64,000 nt of DNA from Rhodoferax bucti (GCF_005876985.1 NZ_VAHD01000006.1:111750-175749), one strand, 5' to 3'; shown: positions 19,289-28,542, counted from the stretch's first letter. Program-made: numbers and translations. The notes: generated by a model from the sequence alone, not told the origin.

Positions 19289-19662
19289 GTGCGCGTGCCC
19301 TGCATATTCTGGTGGCGGACGATAACCCCATCAACCGCATGATGGCTGCGCGCTTGCTCAAAGAGGCCGGTTGCCATGGCGTGCTGGTGGACGATGGCAC
19401 GCATGCACTCACGGCCCTGCAAGCACAGCGTTTTGATGGTGTGTTGCTGGATGAAAGCATGACGCACCTCAACGGCTCCGAGGTGCTCAAAGAGCTCAAG
19501 CGTTGGCGCGCAGAAGGGCGCATGGTGCCCCCGGTGGTCATGGTGACCGGCAACGATTTGCCGTCGGACGTGGAGCACTTTATGGGTCTGGGAGCCAAGG
19601 GGCTCATTCCTAAGCCCTTGTCGCGCGACTCGTTGCGGCGTGCGCTGGTGCTGTTCAAGTAA
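19285..19662 (+). CDS. Stand-alone response-regulator receiver domain protein
   Basis: 125 residues, essentially one CheY-like REC domain with no output domain. Acidic pocket Asp 12/13, phospho-acceptor Asp 56 (LLDES), Thr 88 and the invariant Lys 110 (PKP) are present, so phosphorylation is expected. Its start overlaps the GST stop, and a chemoreceptor gene follows 67 bases later, so it may relay or buffer a chemotaxis or histidine-kinase signal. The partner kinase is not in the window. Confidence 0.88.
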   Translation: MSARALHILVADDNPINRMMAARLLKEAGCHGVLVDDGTHALTALQAQRFDGVLLDESMTHLNGSEVLKELKRWRAEGRMVPPVVMVTGNDLPSDVEHFMGLGAKGLIPKPLSRDSLRRALVLFK

Positions 19663-19729
19663 AAGGCGCGCTGCGCACGGTTGCGCATGAAATTTGCTTG
19701 GGTTCTCCGGTCGTTCGGAGCAACCTGAG

Positions 19730-21709
19730 ATGAATACCTACAACCAAGCCCTTCTTTCGCATGCGCCAGTGAGCGCGCCCGCACCTTTGAGTCTTTTTGG
19801 CGCCCATGGCATATGGGCCAGCGGCGTGCAAGTGATGCGCAGCATCAACTTCGCCAGCAAAGCACTGATTGTTTCCTGCCTGTTTGCGCTGCCGATTGCG
19901 TGGCTGTCGTGGGCCTACTTCCAGGCGCAGCTTGCGGCGGTCGAATTTTCTGAAAAAGAGCGCGCCGGTGTGCACTACCTGCGCGCGTCCTACCCGGTAC
20001 TGAAACTTGCCCTGCAATTGCGTGGCGCGCCCTCCGAGGGGGCCGGTGCGCTGACGGAGGCCATGGACCAGTCGTACGCGGGGTTGGAAGAGGTGCAGGC
20101 TGCGCTGGGCGGCAGCCTGGGCACCGGTGCCGCTTTTGAGGCCCTGAAGCAGGCCCGCGCGCAGGCCAAGATACCGGGTGGAGATGCGGTGGAGCGCTTC
20201 ATCCGGAACACGGCGCACATCCATGCGCTGATTGCCGTGATGAACACCGCCACCGATGGCTCCAACCTCACCCTGGACCCCGACATCGACAGCTACTACG
20301 TGATGGATGCCGCCGCCTTCCGGCTGCCGGACCTGATGGACCGTGTCGGCCTCATGCACGCTGCTGGTGCAGCCGCTTTGCGGGATGGAGCACTCAGCCC
20401 CGCGTTTCGCACTGCCATCGACAAAGCGATTGCGATTGCCGAATTCCACAACACCAACCTGTTGGCAGGTATCGGCAAGGCGGTGCTGCAAACGCCGGAG
20501 CTGTCCAGCCGCATCCAGATGGAGGCGATGCGGGACCGCACCCAAGCGTTTCTGGATGCGGTGAACACCACGGTGCTGACGGCGGGCGCCCTGGAGCCTT
20601 CCGGCGTGGCCCGTTACGCATCCTTGGGCGATGCGGCCTTCGCTGCAGAGGCCGCGCTGGCAGACCGGCTGCTTCCGGTGCTGGACGAGCTGATTGAAAA
20701 GCGCGTGGCCTCGGCCCAGTGGCAGATCAAGCTCACCATCGGCATTTTGGTGGTCACGCTGGTCTTGGCGATTTACTTTTTTTACTCTTTCTACCTCGTG
20801 ACCCGTGGCGGCCTGCGGCTGATCAGCCAGCACTTGCAGGAGATGGCAGAGGGCGATTTGCGTCGCCCGCCCAGCCAACCCTGGGGGCGGGATGAGCCCG
20901 CATCGGTCATTGTGGATTTGCGCAAGGCCTACGACTCGCTGCACACCCTGATCCGCAAGGTGCGCCACTCGGCGCGCGACCTGACCGGCACCAGCGGCGA
21001 GATTGCCCGGGCCAGCCTGGACCTGTCTTCGCGAACCGAGTCGGCGGCGGCAGCGCTGGAGCAGCAGGCGGCCACGATGGAGGAGATCGGTTCCTCGGTG
21101 CGCATGATGGCTGAGAACTCCCAAAGTGCGGCCGGCCTGGCCCGTGAGAACGCCGATGTGGCACAAAAAGGGGGCGTTGTCATCGGCGAGGTGGTGAGTG
21201 TGATGGGGGCCATCAACGGGTCTTCACAAAAAATCGGGGACATCATTGCGGTGATTGACGGCATTGCTTTCCAGACCAATATCCTGGCGCTCAATGCGGC
21301 TGTGGAAGCTGCCCGCGCAGGGGAGCAGGGGCGCGGCTTTGCGGTGGTGGCCAGCGAGGTGCGCGTGCTGGCGCAGCGCTCTGCGGCGGCAGCCAAAGAA
21401 ATCAAAGACCTGATTGTGGCCAGCGTGCACAACGTGGAGCAGGGCACCCAGGTGGTGAGCGGGGCCGGTCACACCATGGAAGAGATTCTGGGCAACGCCA
21501 AGCGCATCAACGATCTGCTGAACGAGATTGCAGTGGGCTCGCGCGAGCAGGCAGAAGGGGTGACCCAGTCGGTGGCAGCGATTCAACTGTTGGAGCAAAA
21601 CACCCAGCAAAACGCCGCCCTGGTGGAAGAAACCAGCGCAGCGGCAGGCGCCTTGCGCGACCAGTCGGACGGGTTGATGCGCGAGATTGCCAACTTCCGC
21701 GTGGCCTGA
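19730..21709 (+). CDS. Methyl-accepting chemotaxis protein with large periplasmic domain
   Basis: 659-residue inner-membrane chemoreceptor. After a 35-residue cytosolic N-terminal extension comes membrane helix 1 (about 45-65), a long periplasmic region of roughly 270 residues rich in helices, membrane helix 2 (LTIGILVVTLVLAIYFFYSF), HAMP and the signalling domain with the standard tip ([20 protein letters not shown]). The periplasmic sensor is longer than the 4HB type, and its ligand class is not recognised. ATG 19730 is chosen because GAGCAACCTGAG precedes it; the next in-frame Met (VMRSINFAS) is an alternative that would drop the extension. Confidence 0.9.
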   Translation: MNTYNQALLSHAPVSAPAPLSLFGAHGIWASGVQVMRSINFASKALIVSCLFALPIAWLSWAYFQAQLAAVEFSEKERAGVHYLRASYPVLKLALQLRGAPSEGAGALTEAMDQSYAGLEEVQAALGGSLGTGAAFEALKQARAQAKIPGGDAVERFIRNTAHIHALIAVMNTATDGSNLTLDPDIDSYYVMDAAAFRLPDLMDRVGLMHAAGAAALRDGALSPAFRTAIDKAIAIAEFHNTNLLAGIGKAVLQTPELSSRIQMEAMRDRTQAFLDAVNTTVLTAGALEPSGVARYASLGDAAFAAEAALADRLLPVLDELIEKRVASAQWQIKLTIGILVVTLVLAIYFFYSFYLVTRGGLRLISQHLQEMAEGDLRRPPSQPWGRDEPASVIVDLRKAYDSLHTLIRKVRHSARDLTGTSGEIARASLDLSSRTESAAAALEQQAATMEEIGSSVRMMAENSQSAAGLARENADVAQKGGVVIGEVVSVMGAINGSSQKIGDIIAVIDGIAFQTNILALNAAVEAARAGEQGRGFAVVASEVRVLAQRSAAAAKEIKDLIVASVHNVEQGTQVVSGAGHTMEEILGNAKRINDLLNEIAVGSREQAEGVTQSVAAIQLLEQNTQQNAALVEETSAAAGALRDQSDGLMREIANFRVA

Positions 21710-21722
21710 GCTTTGCAGCCGC

Positions 21723-22655
21723 CTAGCGTGCGGCCAAGTGAATGCCTGCCAGCATGCAGCGCACCGAGCCGCCTGCCAGCTCGATGGTGGGCACGTCCAG
21801 CGGCACGAGGTGCGCACTGCGCGCTATGCGCTGCACTTGATCGGCAGACAGGCTTGCCAGCGCACGGCGGGAGAGAGCCAACAAGCGCTCGCGGCCATTG
21901 CTCAGCTCCAGCGCGTTGCCGGCGAATTCGCCGATTTGCGCGGCGCTGAGCGCAATCACTTCGCGGCCGGTTTCTTCGAGGCGCTGCTGCACATGGGCGC
22001 GGCGGGCGGCGTCGGAAATCAGGTCCAGCCCCACCAGCGCAAATTCGGTGGCCACGCACATGAGCACATTGGTGTGGTACACCGCGCGGCCCTGCGCGTC
22101 CACCGCGTCAAAGGCCAGGGGCTCGTAGTTGAAGTGGGTGGCAAAGCGCTCCAGCGCAATCGGGTTGGCGCGGTTGCTGCGCGCGGTGTAGGCCACCCGG
22201 GCAATGTGGTCCAGCACCATGGCGCCGGTGCCCTCCAGAAAGAGGCCATCGGGCTCCAGCCCGGAGTAGTCGATCACGTCTTGCACCCGGTACTGCGCCT
22301 TGAGCATCTCAATCACATCGCTGCGCCGCTCCAGCCGGCGGTTGGGCGAGTACATGGGGTACAGCGCCACATGACCGCCCGCGTGGGTGGAAAACCAGTT
22401 GTTGGGGAACACCGCATCCGGCGTGCGGCCGGGCTGCTCGTCTTCAAACAAGTGCACCCGCACACCGTGCTGCTCCAGGGTGCGGGCGGCCTGGGTCACT
22501 TCGGCATAGGCCTGGCGGGCGACTTCACCGGCAGCCTGCTCGGCATCCATGCGCTGAAAGGCGTTGTCGGCCGCCGTTTGCGGGTTGGGGGTGAAGTGGT
22601 GCGGCCGCACCATGACCACGGCGGCAGGGGCTTGGGGGTAAATCTGGGGGCGCAT
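21723..22655 (-). CDS. ctlX: Citrulline utilization hydrolase CtlX (amidinotransferase fold)
   Basis: 310-residue guanidino-group-modifying (pentein) hydrolase. The N-terminal VVMVRPHHFTPNPQTA, the acidic motif FPNNWFSTH, the His in MVLDHIARV and the C-terminal catalytic-Cys region ELAGGSVRCMLAGIH match the CtlX family, named for citrulline breakdown to ornithine. Its position directly downstream of an ornithine cyclodeaminase gene, 48 bases away on the same strand, fits a citrulline to ornithine to proline route. A role as arginine deiminase-like enzyme cannot be excluded from sequence alone. Confidence 0.85.
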   Translation of the reverse strand: MRPQIYPQAPAAVVMVRPHHFTPNPQTAADNAFQRMDAEQAAGEVARQAYAEVTQAARTLEQHGVRVHLFEDEQPGRTPDAVFPNNWFSTHAGGHVALYPMYSPNRRLERRSDVIEMLKAQYRVQDVIDYSGLEPDGLFLEGTGAMVLDHIARVAYTARSNRANPIALERFATHFNYEPLAFDAVDAQGRAVYHTNVLMCVATEFALVGLDLISDAARRAHVQQRLEETGREVIALSAAQIGEFAGNALELSNGRERLLALSRRALASLSADQVQRIARSAHLVPLDVPTIELAGGSVRCMLAGIHLAAR

Positions 22656-22703
22656 GGCGGGCTCCGGGGTGCTGGGGTTGAGGCGGTTAGCGCGTGGTGT
22701 GGC

Positions 22704-23753
22704 TCAGGCCACGCGGCGCATGCGGGCGCGGCCGGCTTGGCGGCGGGTGTGGCTGAACAGGTCTTTGGGGTTGCTGGCCTCGGGCACCAGCTCCACATCG
22801 GTGCCGATGTTCAGTTGCAGCGCTTGCTCGTACACAAAGCGCAGGGCCGAGTAGTCCTCCAAGGCAAAGCCCACGGAGTCGAATACGGTGATCTGCTCCG
22901 CGCTTTGGCGGCCTGCCGCCGTGCCGGCCAGCACCTTCCACAAGTCCACGACGGGGAAGTCGGCGGGCAGTTGTTGAATGTCGCCCTCCACCCGGGTTTG
23001 CGGCTCAAACTCCACAAACACCCGGGCCGCCCGCAGCACATCGGCGTGCAGCTCGGTTTTTCCGGGGCAGTCGCCGCCCACCGCATTCAGGTGCATGCCG
23101 GGCTCCAGCATGTCGGGGGTGATGATGGTGGCGTAGGCCTTGTCGGCCGTCACGGTGGTCACGATGTCCGCGCCCGCTACCGCCTCGGCAGTGCTGGCCG
23201 CGCGGACTACCCGCAGGCCTGGGAAGGCCACAAGGTTAGCCACCAGTTTGTCGGTGGCCTCTGCGTCCACATCGAATACTGCTATTTCTTCAATGCCCAG
23301 CCAGTGGTGAAAGGCTAGCGCCTGGAACTCGCTTTGCGCGCCGTTGCCGATCAGCGCCATACGCTTGCTGTCGGGGCGGGCCAGGGCGCGGGCCGCCATC
23401 AGCGAGGTGGCGCAGGTGCGCAGAGCGGTGGCCAGCGTCAACTCCGAGAGCAGCACGGGGTAGCCCGTGTCCACTTCGGCCAGCACGCCGAAGGCCATCA
23501 CCGTGTAGAGGCCCTTGGCGGTGTTGGCGGGGTGGCCGTTCACGTACTTGAAGGCGTAGCGCTGCGCGTCGGACACGGGCATCAGCTCGATCACGCCAAT
23601 CTCCGAGTGGTTGGCGACGCGCGCAGATTTTTCAAACTCCGGCCAGCGCACAAAGTCGTTGTGGATGTGGTCGGCCAGCTGGCCGATGAAGTCTTTCACG
23701 CCAATGGTGTGAATCAGCTCGGTCATCGCGGGAACATCAATAAAGCGGGTCAT
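22704..23753 (-). CDS. Ornithine cyclodeaminase
   Basis: 349-residue NAD-dependent enzyme of the ornithine cyclodeaminase/mu-crystallin family, converting ornithine to proline and ammonia. Visible features are VKYVNGHP-like substrate segment (KYVNGHPANT), ELTLATALRTCATS, the Rossmann motif LIGNGAQSEFQALAF and the catalytic-Asp region GGDCPGKTEL. It forms an operon with ctlX and is divergent from an Lrp-type regulator that probably controls it. Confidence 0.92.
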   Translation of the reverse strand: MTRFIDVPAMTELIHTIGVKDFIGQLADHIHNDFVRWPEFEKSARVANHSEIGVIELMPVSDAQRYAFKYVNGHPANTAKGLYTVMAFGVLAEVDTGYPVLLSELTLATALRTCATSLMAARALARPDSKRMALIGNGAQSEFQALAFHHWLGIEEIAVFDVDAEATDKLVANLVAFPGLRVVRAASTAEAVAGADIVTTVTADKAYATIITPDMLEPGMHLNAVGGDCPGKTELHADVLRAARVFVEFEPQTRVEGDIQQLPADFPVVDLWKVLAGTAAGRQSAEQITVFDSVGFALEDYSALRFVYEQALQLNIGTDVELVPEASNPKDLFSHTRRQAGRARMRRVA

Positions 23754-23871
23754 GGTCAGTGCTCAGAAGGTGGGAAATCGCGGGGCCTGCGGGGGAGGGG
23801 CAGGGCATGAGGAGGATTGTTTCGGGGAGCACTGCCAAACAGAAGCACAACTTTTAGGCAAAAAGTGGGTA

Positions 23872-24333
23872 ATGAGTAGCAAAATGCCGGCATTGAATGG
23901 CACTTTGAAACTTATGGACGATACCGACCGCGAACTCATTGGCCTGCTGCGTGACAACGCGCGCCTCTCCACCGTGGCCCTGGCCGCCAAGCTGCGGGTG
24001 GCGCGCGCTACGGTGCAAAACCGCATCGCCCGGCTGGAGAAAGACGGCACGATCACCGGCTACACCGTGCGGCTCAAGCCCGCGGCCGAGGCCGCCCGCA
24101 TTCGCGCGCTGATGAGCGTGGCGGTTGAGGGCAACCGCGCCATGGAGGTAATGACCGCCCTGCGCGGTCACCCCAATGTGCAGGCCCTGCACAGCACCAA
24201 TGGCCGCTGGGACATCGTAGCCGAGCTGCGTGCCGACACCCTGGAGGCGTTTGATGCGGTGCTGCGCACCATCCGGCAGATCGATGGCATTGCCACCACC
24301 GAGACCAGCATTCTGCTGTCGACCTACAAGTAG
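23872..24333 (+). CDS. Lrp/AsnC family transcriptional regulator
   Basis: 153-residue DNA-binding protein: N-terminal winged helix-turn-helix (DRELIGLLRDNARLSTVALA, then VARATVQNRIARLEKDG) and C-terminal RAM ligand domain (about 75-150). Divergent from ocd-ctlX, so likely an amino-acid-responsive local regulator of that operon. ATG 23872 is used; ATG 23914 (MDDTDRELI), nearer the usual Lrp start, is equally plausible. An 8-base inverted pair (CAGTGCTC at 23757, GAGCACTG at 23827) flanks the promoter region but is unproven as an operator. Confidence 0.92.
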   Translation: MSSKMPALNGTLKLMDDTDRELIGLLRDNARLSTVALAAKLRVARATVQNRIARLEKDGTITGYTVRLKPAAEAARIRALMSVAVEGNRAMEVMTALRGHPNVQALHSTNGRWDIVAELRADTLEAFDAVLRTIRQIDGIATTETSILLSTYK

Positions 24334-24340
24334 CCTTTAC

Positions 24341-24400
24341 CTATCAAAAGAGCCGCTAGCGCAGGTGGAATGTGCGCAAGCAGCTCTTGTTTTGATAGCA
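24341..24400. repeat. Dispersed repeat acting as hairpin terminator between lrp and nadB
   Basis: Complete copy of the repeat: CTATCAAAAGAGC at the left pairs with GCTCTTGTTTTGATAG at the right, enclosing CGCTAGCGC and GCGCAAGCAGCT half-sites. It fills the space between two convergent genes, so it may serve as a bidirectional terminator. Confidence 0.75.
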
Positions 24401-24407
24401 GAGAGGT

Positions 24408-26033
24408 TTAAGGCGCCAACGTGGTCGGCACCGCTTCGGCCAGCATGTCGGGGTAGTCGCGGCTGAAGTGCAGGCCGCGGCTCTCATGGCGGGCCTGGGC
24501 GCTTTTGACGATCAGGTCGGCCACCTGCACCAGGTTGCGCAGCTCCAGCAGGTCGCGGGTGACGTGGAAGTGGGTGTAAAACTCGGCAATCTCGCCCTGC
24601 AGCAGTGCAATGCGGTGGGCCGCGCGGTCCAAGCGCTTGTTGGTGCGCACGATGCCCACGTAGTCCCACATGAAGCGGCGCAGCTCATCCCAGTTGTGGG
24701 AGATGACCACGCTTTCGTCCGCATCCGTCACGCGGCTGTCGTCCCAGGCCGGCAGTTCGCGGGGTTGTGCCGCGCGCTGTGCGGTGAGTTGGTTTGCTAT
24801 CAATTGCGTAGCTGCTCGCGCAAACACCATGCACTCCACCAGCGAATTGGATGCCAGGCGGTTGGCGCCGTGCAGGCCCGTGCAGGCGGTTTCGCCCACG
24901 GCATACAGGCCTTCCACATCGGTGCGGGCATCCAGGTCGGTGAGCACACCGCCGCAGGTGTAGTGCGCCGCCGGCACCACGGGAATGGGTTGCGTAGCCA
25001 TGTCAATGCCCAGCTCCAGGCAGCGGGCGTAGATGTTGGGGAAGTGCTCCTGGATGAAGGCCTTGGGCTGGTGCGAGATGTCGAGGTACACGCAGTCAAA
25101 GCCGCCTTTTTTCATCTCGAAGTCGATGGCGCGGGCCACCACGTCGCGCGGGGCCAGCTCGGCACGCGGGTCGTGGCGGGGCATGAAGCGCTCACCCGTG
25201 GGCAGCAGCAGGCGGCCACCCTCGCCCCGCACCGCTTCGCTGATCAAAAAGCTCTTGGCGTGCGGGTGGTAGAGGCAGGTGGGGTGGAACTGGATGAACT
25301 CCATGTTCTGCACCCGGCAGCCTGCGCGCCAGGCGGCAGCAATGCCGTCGCCGGTGGCGGTGTCGGGGTTGGTGGTGTAGAGGTAGACCTTGCCAGCGCC
25401 CCCGGTGGCCAGGATGGTGTGGGGCGCCTGGAAGGTAAGCACCTCGTCGGTGTCATCGTCCAGCGCGTACAGGCCCACGCAGCGGTTGGGGCCGCTGCTC
25501 TCGGCATCGTGGCCAAGCTTGGCGGTGGTAATCAGGTCCACCAGCGTGTGGTGCTCAAACAGCGTCACATTCGGGCTGGCTTTGACCTTTTCAATCAGGG
25601 TTTGCTGCACGGCGGCGCCGGTGGCATCCGTCACGTGGACGATGCGCCGCGCGCTGTGGCCGCCTTCGCGGGTGAGGTGTAGCTGGCCGGCGTGGCCCGC
25701 CTCTTCAGAAAACGGCACACCCAGCTGCTGCAGCCAGGCGATGGACTGGGGCGCGTTCTCCACCACAAATTGCGTGGCTTTGAGGTCGCACAGGCCGGCA
25801 CCTGCAATCAGTGTGTCGTCCACGTGGGCGGCAAAGCTGTCGTCCTTGTCCCACACAGCGGCAATGCCGCCCTGGGCCCAGCCGCTGCTGCCTTCGCGCA
25901 CTGCGCGTTTGGTGAGGATGGCCACGCGGTATTGCTGCGAAAGCAAGAGCGCAGCACTCAGGCCGGCCAGGCCGCTGCCAACGATGAGCACGTCAAAGTG
26001 CTGGGAGGTACTTGTTTTTGTTGTGGTGGTCAT
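24408..26033 (-). CDS. nadB: L-aspartate oxidase
   Basis: FAD enzyme oxidising L-aspartate to iminoaspartate, the substrate of NadA. The 541-residue protein has the N-terminal FAD motif GSGLAGLSAAL, SSGWAQGGIAAV, the active-site region LTREGGHSARRI, the HPTCLYHP segment, and the C-terminal helical domain of the succinate dehydrogenase flavoprotein superfamily. ATG 26033 (MTTTTKTS) is preferred over an upstream TTG. A repeat-like stretch lies inside the gene at 24793-24825. Confidence 0.95.
   Translation of the reverse strand: MTTTTKTSTSQHFDVLIVGSGLAGLSAALLLSQQYRVAILTKRAVREGSSGWAQGGIAAVWDKDDSFAAHVDDTLIAGAGLCDLKATQFVVENAPQSIAWLQQLGVPFSEEAGHAGQLHLTREGGHSARRIVHVTDATGAAVQQTLIEKVKASPNVTLFEHHTLVDLITTAKLGHDAESSGPNRCVGLYALDDDTDEVLTFQAPHTILATGGAGKVYLYTTNPDTATGDGIAAAWRAGCRVQNMEFIQFHPTCLYHPHAKSFLISEAVRGEGGRLLLPTGERFMPRHDPRAELAPRDVVARAIDFEMKKGGFDCVYLDISHQPKAFIQEHFPNIYARCLELGIDMATQPIPVVPAAHYTCGGVLTDLDARTDVEGLYAVGETACTGLHGANRLASNSLVECMVFARAATQLIANQLTAQRAAQPRELPAWDDSRVTDADESVVISHNWDELRRFMWDYVGIVRTNKRLDRAAHRIALLQGEIAEFYTHFHVTRDLLELRNLVQVADLIVKSAQARHESRGLHFSRDYPDMLAEAVPTTLAP
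24793..24825. repeat. Repeat-like sequence inside nadB
   Basis: TTTGCTATCAATTGCGTAGC followed by TGCTCGCGCAAAC resembles the dispersed repeat half-site with its CTATCAA flank. On the coding strand it specifies FARAATQLIANQ, close to normal NadB sequence at this point, so it may be partly coincidental. Confidence 0.4.
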
Positions 26034-26066
26034 GCCATGCAATCGGGGAAATCAGGTTGGCGCGCA

Positions 26067-27740
26067 TCAGGCCGCTTGTGCGTCGTGCACTGCGAGCTCC
26101 AAGGCCTGCGCCAGGGTGGGGCTGAGGTTGGCGGGGCCCAAGGCCTCCGTGACACCGCAGCGCAGCAATATGTCCTGCGGCTGGAAGGCCAGCCCACAGG
26201 CAATCAGGCGCACACCCTGCTTGTGGCAGGTGTGCACCAGGTCCAGCACCGTGTCGGCGCCGGAAGAGTCGATGTAGAGCACGTTTTTGAAGTCCAGCAC
26301 CAGCACGCGCTCAGGCAGGTGGTCTTCCAGGTTTTCAATCAGTTTGACCGCGCCGAAGAAGATGGCGCCATGCAGCCGGTAGGCCGCCACAGCGCGGGCC
26401 GGCTCGGCCAGAGGCGGGTAGTCGTGTGCGCTCACCTGCTCGCAGCGCGAGAGGCTGGAGATGCGGTAGATGAAAGTGAGGCAGGCGGCGACCAGGCCCA
26501 CCTCTACGGCAACTGTCAGGTCAAACACCACCGTCAGGAAAAACACGGCCAGCAGGGTCGCGCGGTAGGGCATGCGGTACTGCCGCAGGTGCACAAACTC
26601 ACGCCACTCGCCCATGTTCCAGGCCACAAACATGAGGATGGCGGCCATGGCGGCCAGGGGAATGTTCTTGGCCAAGGGCGCGGCAACCAGCACTACCAGC
26701 AACAAGGTGACGGCATGCACCATGCCCGCGACGGGGCTGTTGGCGCCGCTCTTGACGTTGGTGACGGTACGGGCAATGGTGCCGGTGGCCGGCATGCCGC
26801 CGAAAAAGGGCGTGACGAGGTTGGCAATGCCTTGGGCCATCAATTCCTGGTTGGGGTCGTGCCGGTCGCCGATCATGCCGTCGGCCACGCGGGCGCACAG
26901 CAAAGACTCAATCGCGCCCAGCATGGCCAGGGTGGTGGCAGGAATGAACAGAAAGCGCACCGTCTCCCAGCTGAAGTCGGGCAGAGCAAAGCCGGGCAAA
27001 CCGGATGGCACGCCCCCGAAGCGGCTGCCTACAGTCTCGACCGGCAGGTCGGCCAGGCTGACGGCCAGTGTGGCCAGCACGAGCGCGACCACCGCGCCCG
27101 GGATCAGCGCCAGCCGGGCAGCCAGCGGTCGTGTGCCGGCTAGCCGCGCGAGGCCGAATTGCCAGGCCACGATGACGGCCAAACTGGCTAGCGCCAGCAC
27201 CGTGGCCGGCAGGTTGAGGGTGTGGAGCGAGGCGCCCAGCGTATGCAGGATGCCGAAAAAGCTGCCCGGCATGGGGCCGGTGTTGAGGCCCAGAAAGTCT
27301 TTGACTTGCGAGAGGGCAATCAACACGGCAATGCCGTTGGTAAAGCCGATGACCACCGCAATCGGAATAAAGCGCACCAGCGTGCCCAGCCGGAAGAAAC
27401 CGAAGGCAAACAGCATCACGCCCGACATGGCCGTGGCAATCACCAGGTTGGCATAGCCATAGCGCTCGACGATGCCGTACACGATGACGATGAACGCCCC
27501 CGCCGGCCCGCCGATTTGCACCCGGCTGCCGCCGAGCGCCGAGATCAAAAAGCCAGCCATGATGGCGGTGAACAAGCCCGCCTCGGGCTTGAGTTCGCTG
27601 GCGATGGCAAAGGCCATGGCCAAAGGCAGTGCCACCACCCCCACGGTGAGGCCGGCGCCGATGTCGCCCGCCAGGCGCTGCCGGTTGTAGCCCTGCAGGG
27701 CGTCCATCAGGCGGGGGCGGAAAAAACGGGTCACAGCCAT
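26067..27740 (-). CDS. SulP family inorganic anion transporter with STAS domain
   Basis: 557-residue inner-membrane carrier with about 12 hydrophobic segments (1-420) and a C-terminal cytoplasmic STAS domain (about 440-550; VLVLDFKNVLYIDSSGADTV). Family marks include GLTVGVVALPLAMAFAIASE and GGMPATGTIARTVTNVKSGA. Members move sulfate, bicarbonate or other anions, and the substrate cannot be read from sequence. It lies 33 bases upstream of nadB and 7 bases downstream of a DUF1275 gene, all leftward. Confidence 0.9.
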   Translation of the reverse strand: MAVTRFFRPRLMDALQGYNRQRLAGDIGAGLTVGVVALPLAMAFAIASELKPEAGLFTAIMAGFLISALGGSRVQIGGPAGAFIVIVYGIVERYGYANLVIATAMSGVMLFAFGFFRLGTLVRFIPIAVVIGFTNGIAVLIALSQVKDFLGLNTGPMPGSFFGILHTLGASLHTLNLPATVLALASLAVIVAWQFGLARLAGTRPLAARLALIPGAVVALVLATLAVSLADLPVETVGSRFGGVPSGLPGFALPDFSWETVRFLFIPATTLAMLGAIESLLCARVADGMIGDRHDPNQELMAQGIANLVTPFFGGMPATGTIARTVTNVKSGANSPVAGMVHAVTLLLVVLVAAPLAKNIPLAAMAAILMFVAWNMGEWREFVHLRQYRMPYRATLLAVFFLTVVFDLTVAVEVGLVAACLTFIYRISSLSRCEQVSAHDYPPLAEPARAVAAYRLHGAIFFGAVKLIENLEDHLPERVLVLDFKNVLYIDSSGADTVLDLVHTCHKQGVRLIACGLAFQPQDILLRCGVTEALGPANLSPTLAQALELAVHDAQAA

Positions 27741-27747
27741 GGCCGGG

Positions 27748-28494
27748 TCAGGCAGCGGGGTACGCGGAAGGGTGCAAGTCCTTCCACAGGGGTTTGATCA
27801 CGAGCGCCAGCAGCGCCACGGCCAAAGGCAGGGTGGCGATATAGCCCGCATGCTTGAAGCCCAGCGCCCCGGCCAGCGCGCCGAGTGCAAAGGCGGCAAT
27901 CAGCTTGCCCTGCAGGCGCAACTTATCGCGGTTGGCCCGCACCGGGTGTTCAGAAGGGGCGGGGTTGATGTAGAGCAGCTTGCCCAACTCAATGCCCATA
28001 TCGGTGACCAGGCCGGTGATGTGGGTGGTGCGAATCTCGGCGCGGGAGATTTTGGTGATCACCGCGTTTTGCAGACCCATGATGAAACACAGCAGCACCA
28101 CCGTGAGCGGCACAAACAGATGGGCCGCAATGGCAATTGCGCCGCCAAACAAGCCGAACACCAATAGCAAGGCGGCTTCCAGCAAAAGCGGCAGGCCATA
28201 CGCGCTGTGCAGGTGGTGGCGCATGCCCCAGTTCACCAGCAGGGCGGTGCACATGGCGCCAGCCACAAAAGCCAGCAGCATGGCCAGACCGGCCAACACG
28301 GTGCCGGTGTGGCCCAGCACCAGCGCATCTGCCATGCTGGACACCACACCCGTCATGTGGGAGGTGTATTGGTTGACCGCCAGAAAGCCACCTGCATTCG
28401 CCGCCCCCGCAACGGCGGCGAGCGTTACACCCAAACGCGTGTTGGCTTGCGGAGTGCGCTGCACATCGGTCCAACCACGGATCAGTGGGATCAT
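27748..28494 (-). CDS. DUF1275 (YoaK-type) membrane protein
   Basis: 248-residue integral membrane protein with six or so hydrophobic helices. The N-terminal AGAANAGGFLAVNQYTSHMTG and the central MGLQNAVITKISRAEIRTTHITG motifs are diagnostic of the DUF1275 family, whose function is not established. It probably forms an operon with the SulP gene (7-base gap), hinting at a shared role in anion transport or stress, which is inference. Confidence 0.87.
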   Translation of the reverse strand: MIPLIRGWTDVQRTPQANTRLGVTLAAVAGAANAGGFLAVNQYTSHMTGVVSSMADALVLGHTGTVLAGLAMLLAFVAGAMCTALLVNWGMRHHLHSAYGLPLLLEAALLLVFGLFGGAIAIAAHLFVPLTVVLLCFIMGLQNAVITKISRAEIRTTHITGLVTDMGIELGKLLYINPAPSEHPVRANRDKLRLQGKLIAAFALGALAGALGFKHAGYIATLPLAVALLALVIKPLWKDLHPSAYPAA

Positions 28495-28542
28495 GCTGTG
28501 GGACCGGTGTGTGCTGTGCCTGACGGAAAAAGCCGCTGTGCC

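Noticed and set aside
23757..23834. CAGTGCTC / GAGCACTG inverted pair as an Lrp operator
   Set aside because: The arms are 62 bases apart and do not resemble an Lrp consensus; mentioned with the lrp gene only as a possibility.
24793..24825. Claim that nadB was altered by repeat insertion
   Set aside because: The encoded FARAATQLIANQ segment is close to the normal family sequence, so similarity of the DNA to the repeat may be chance.
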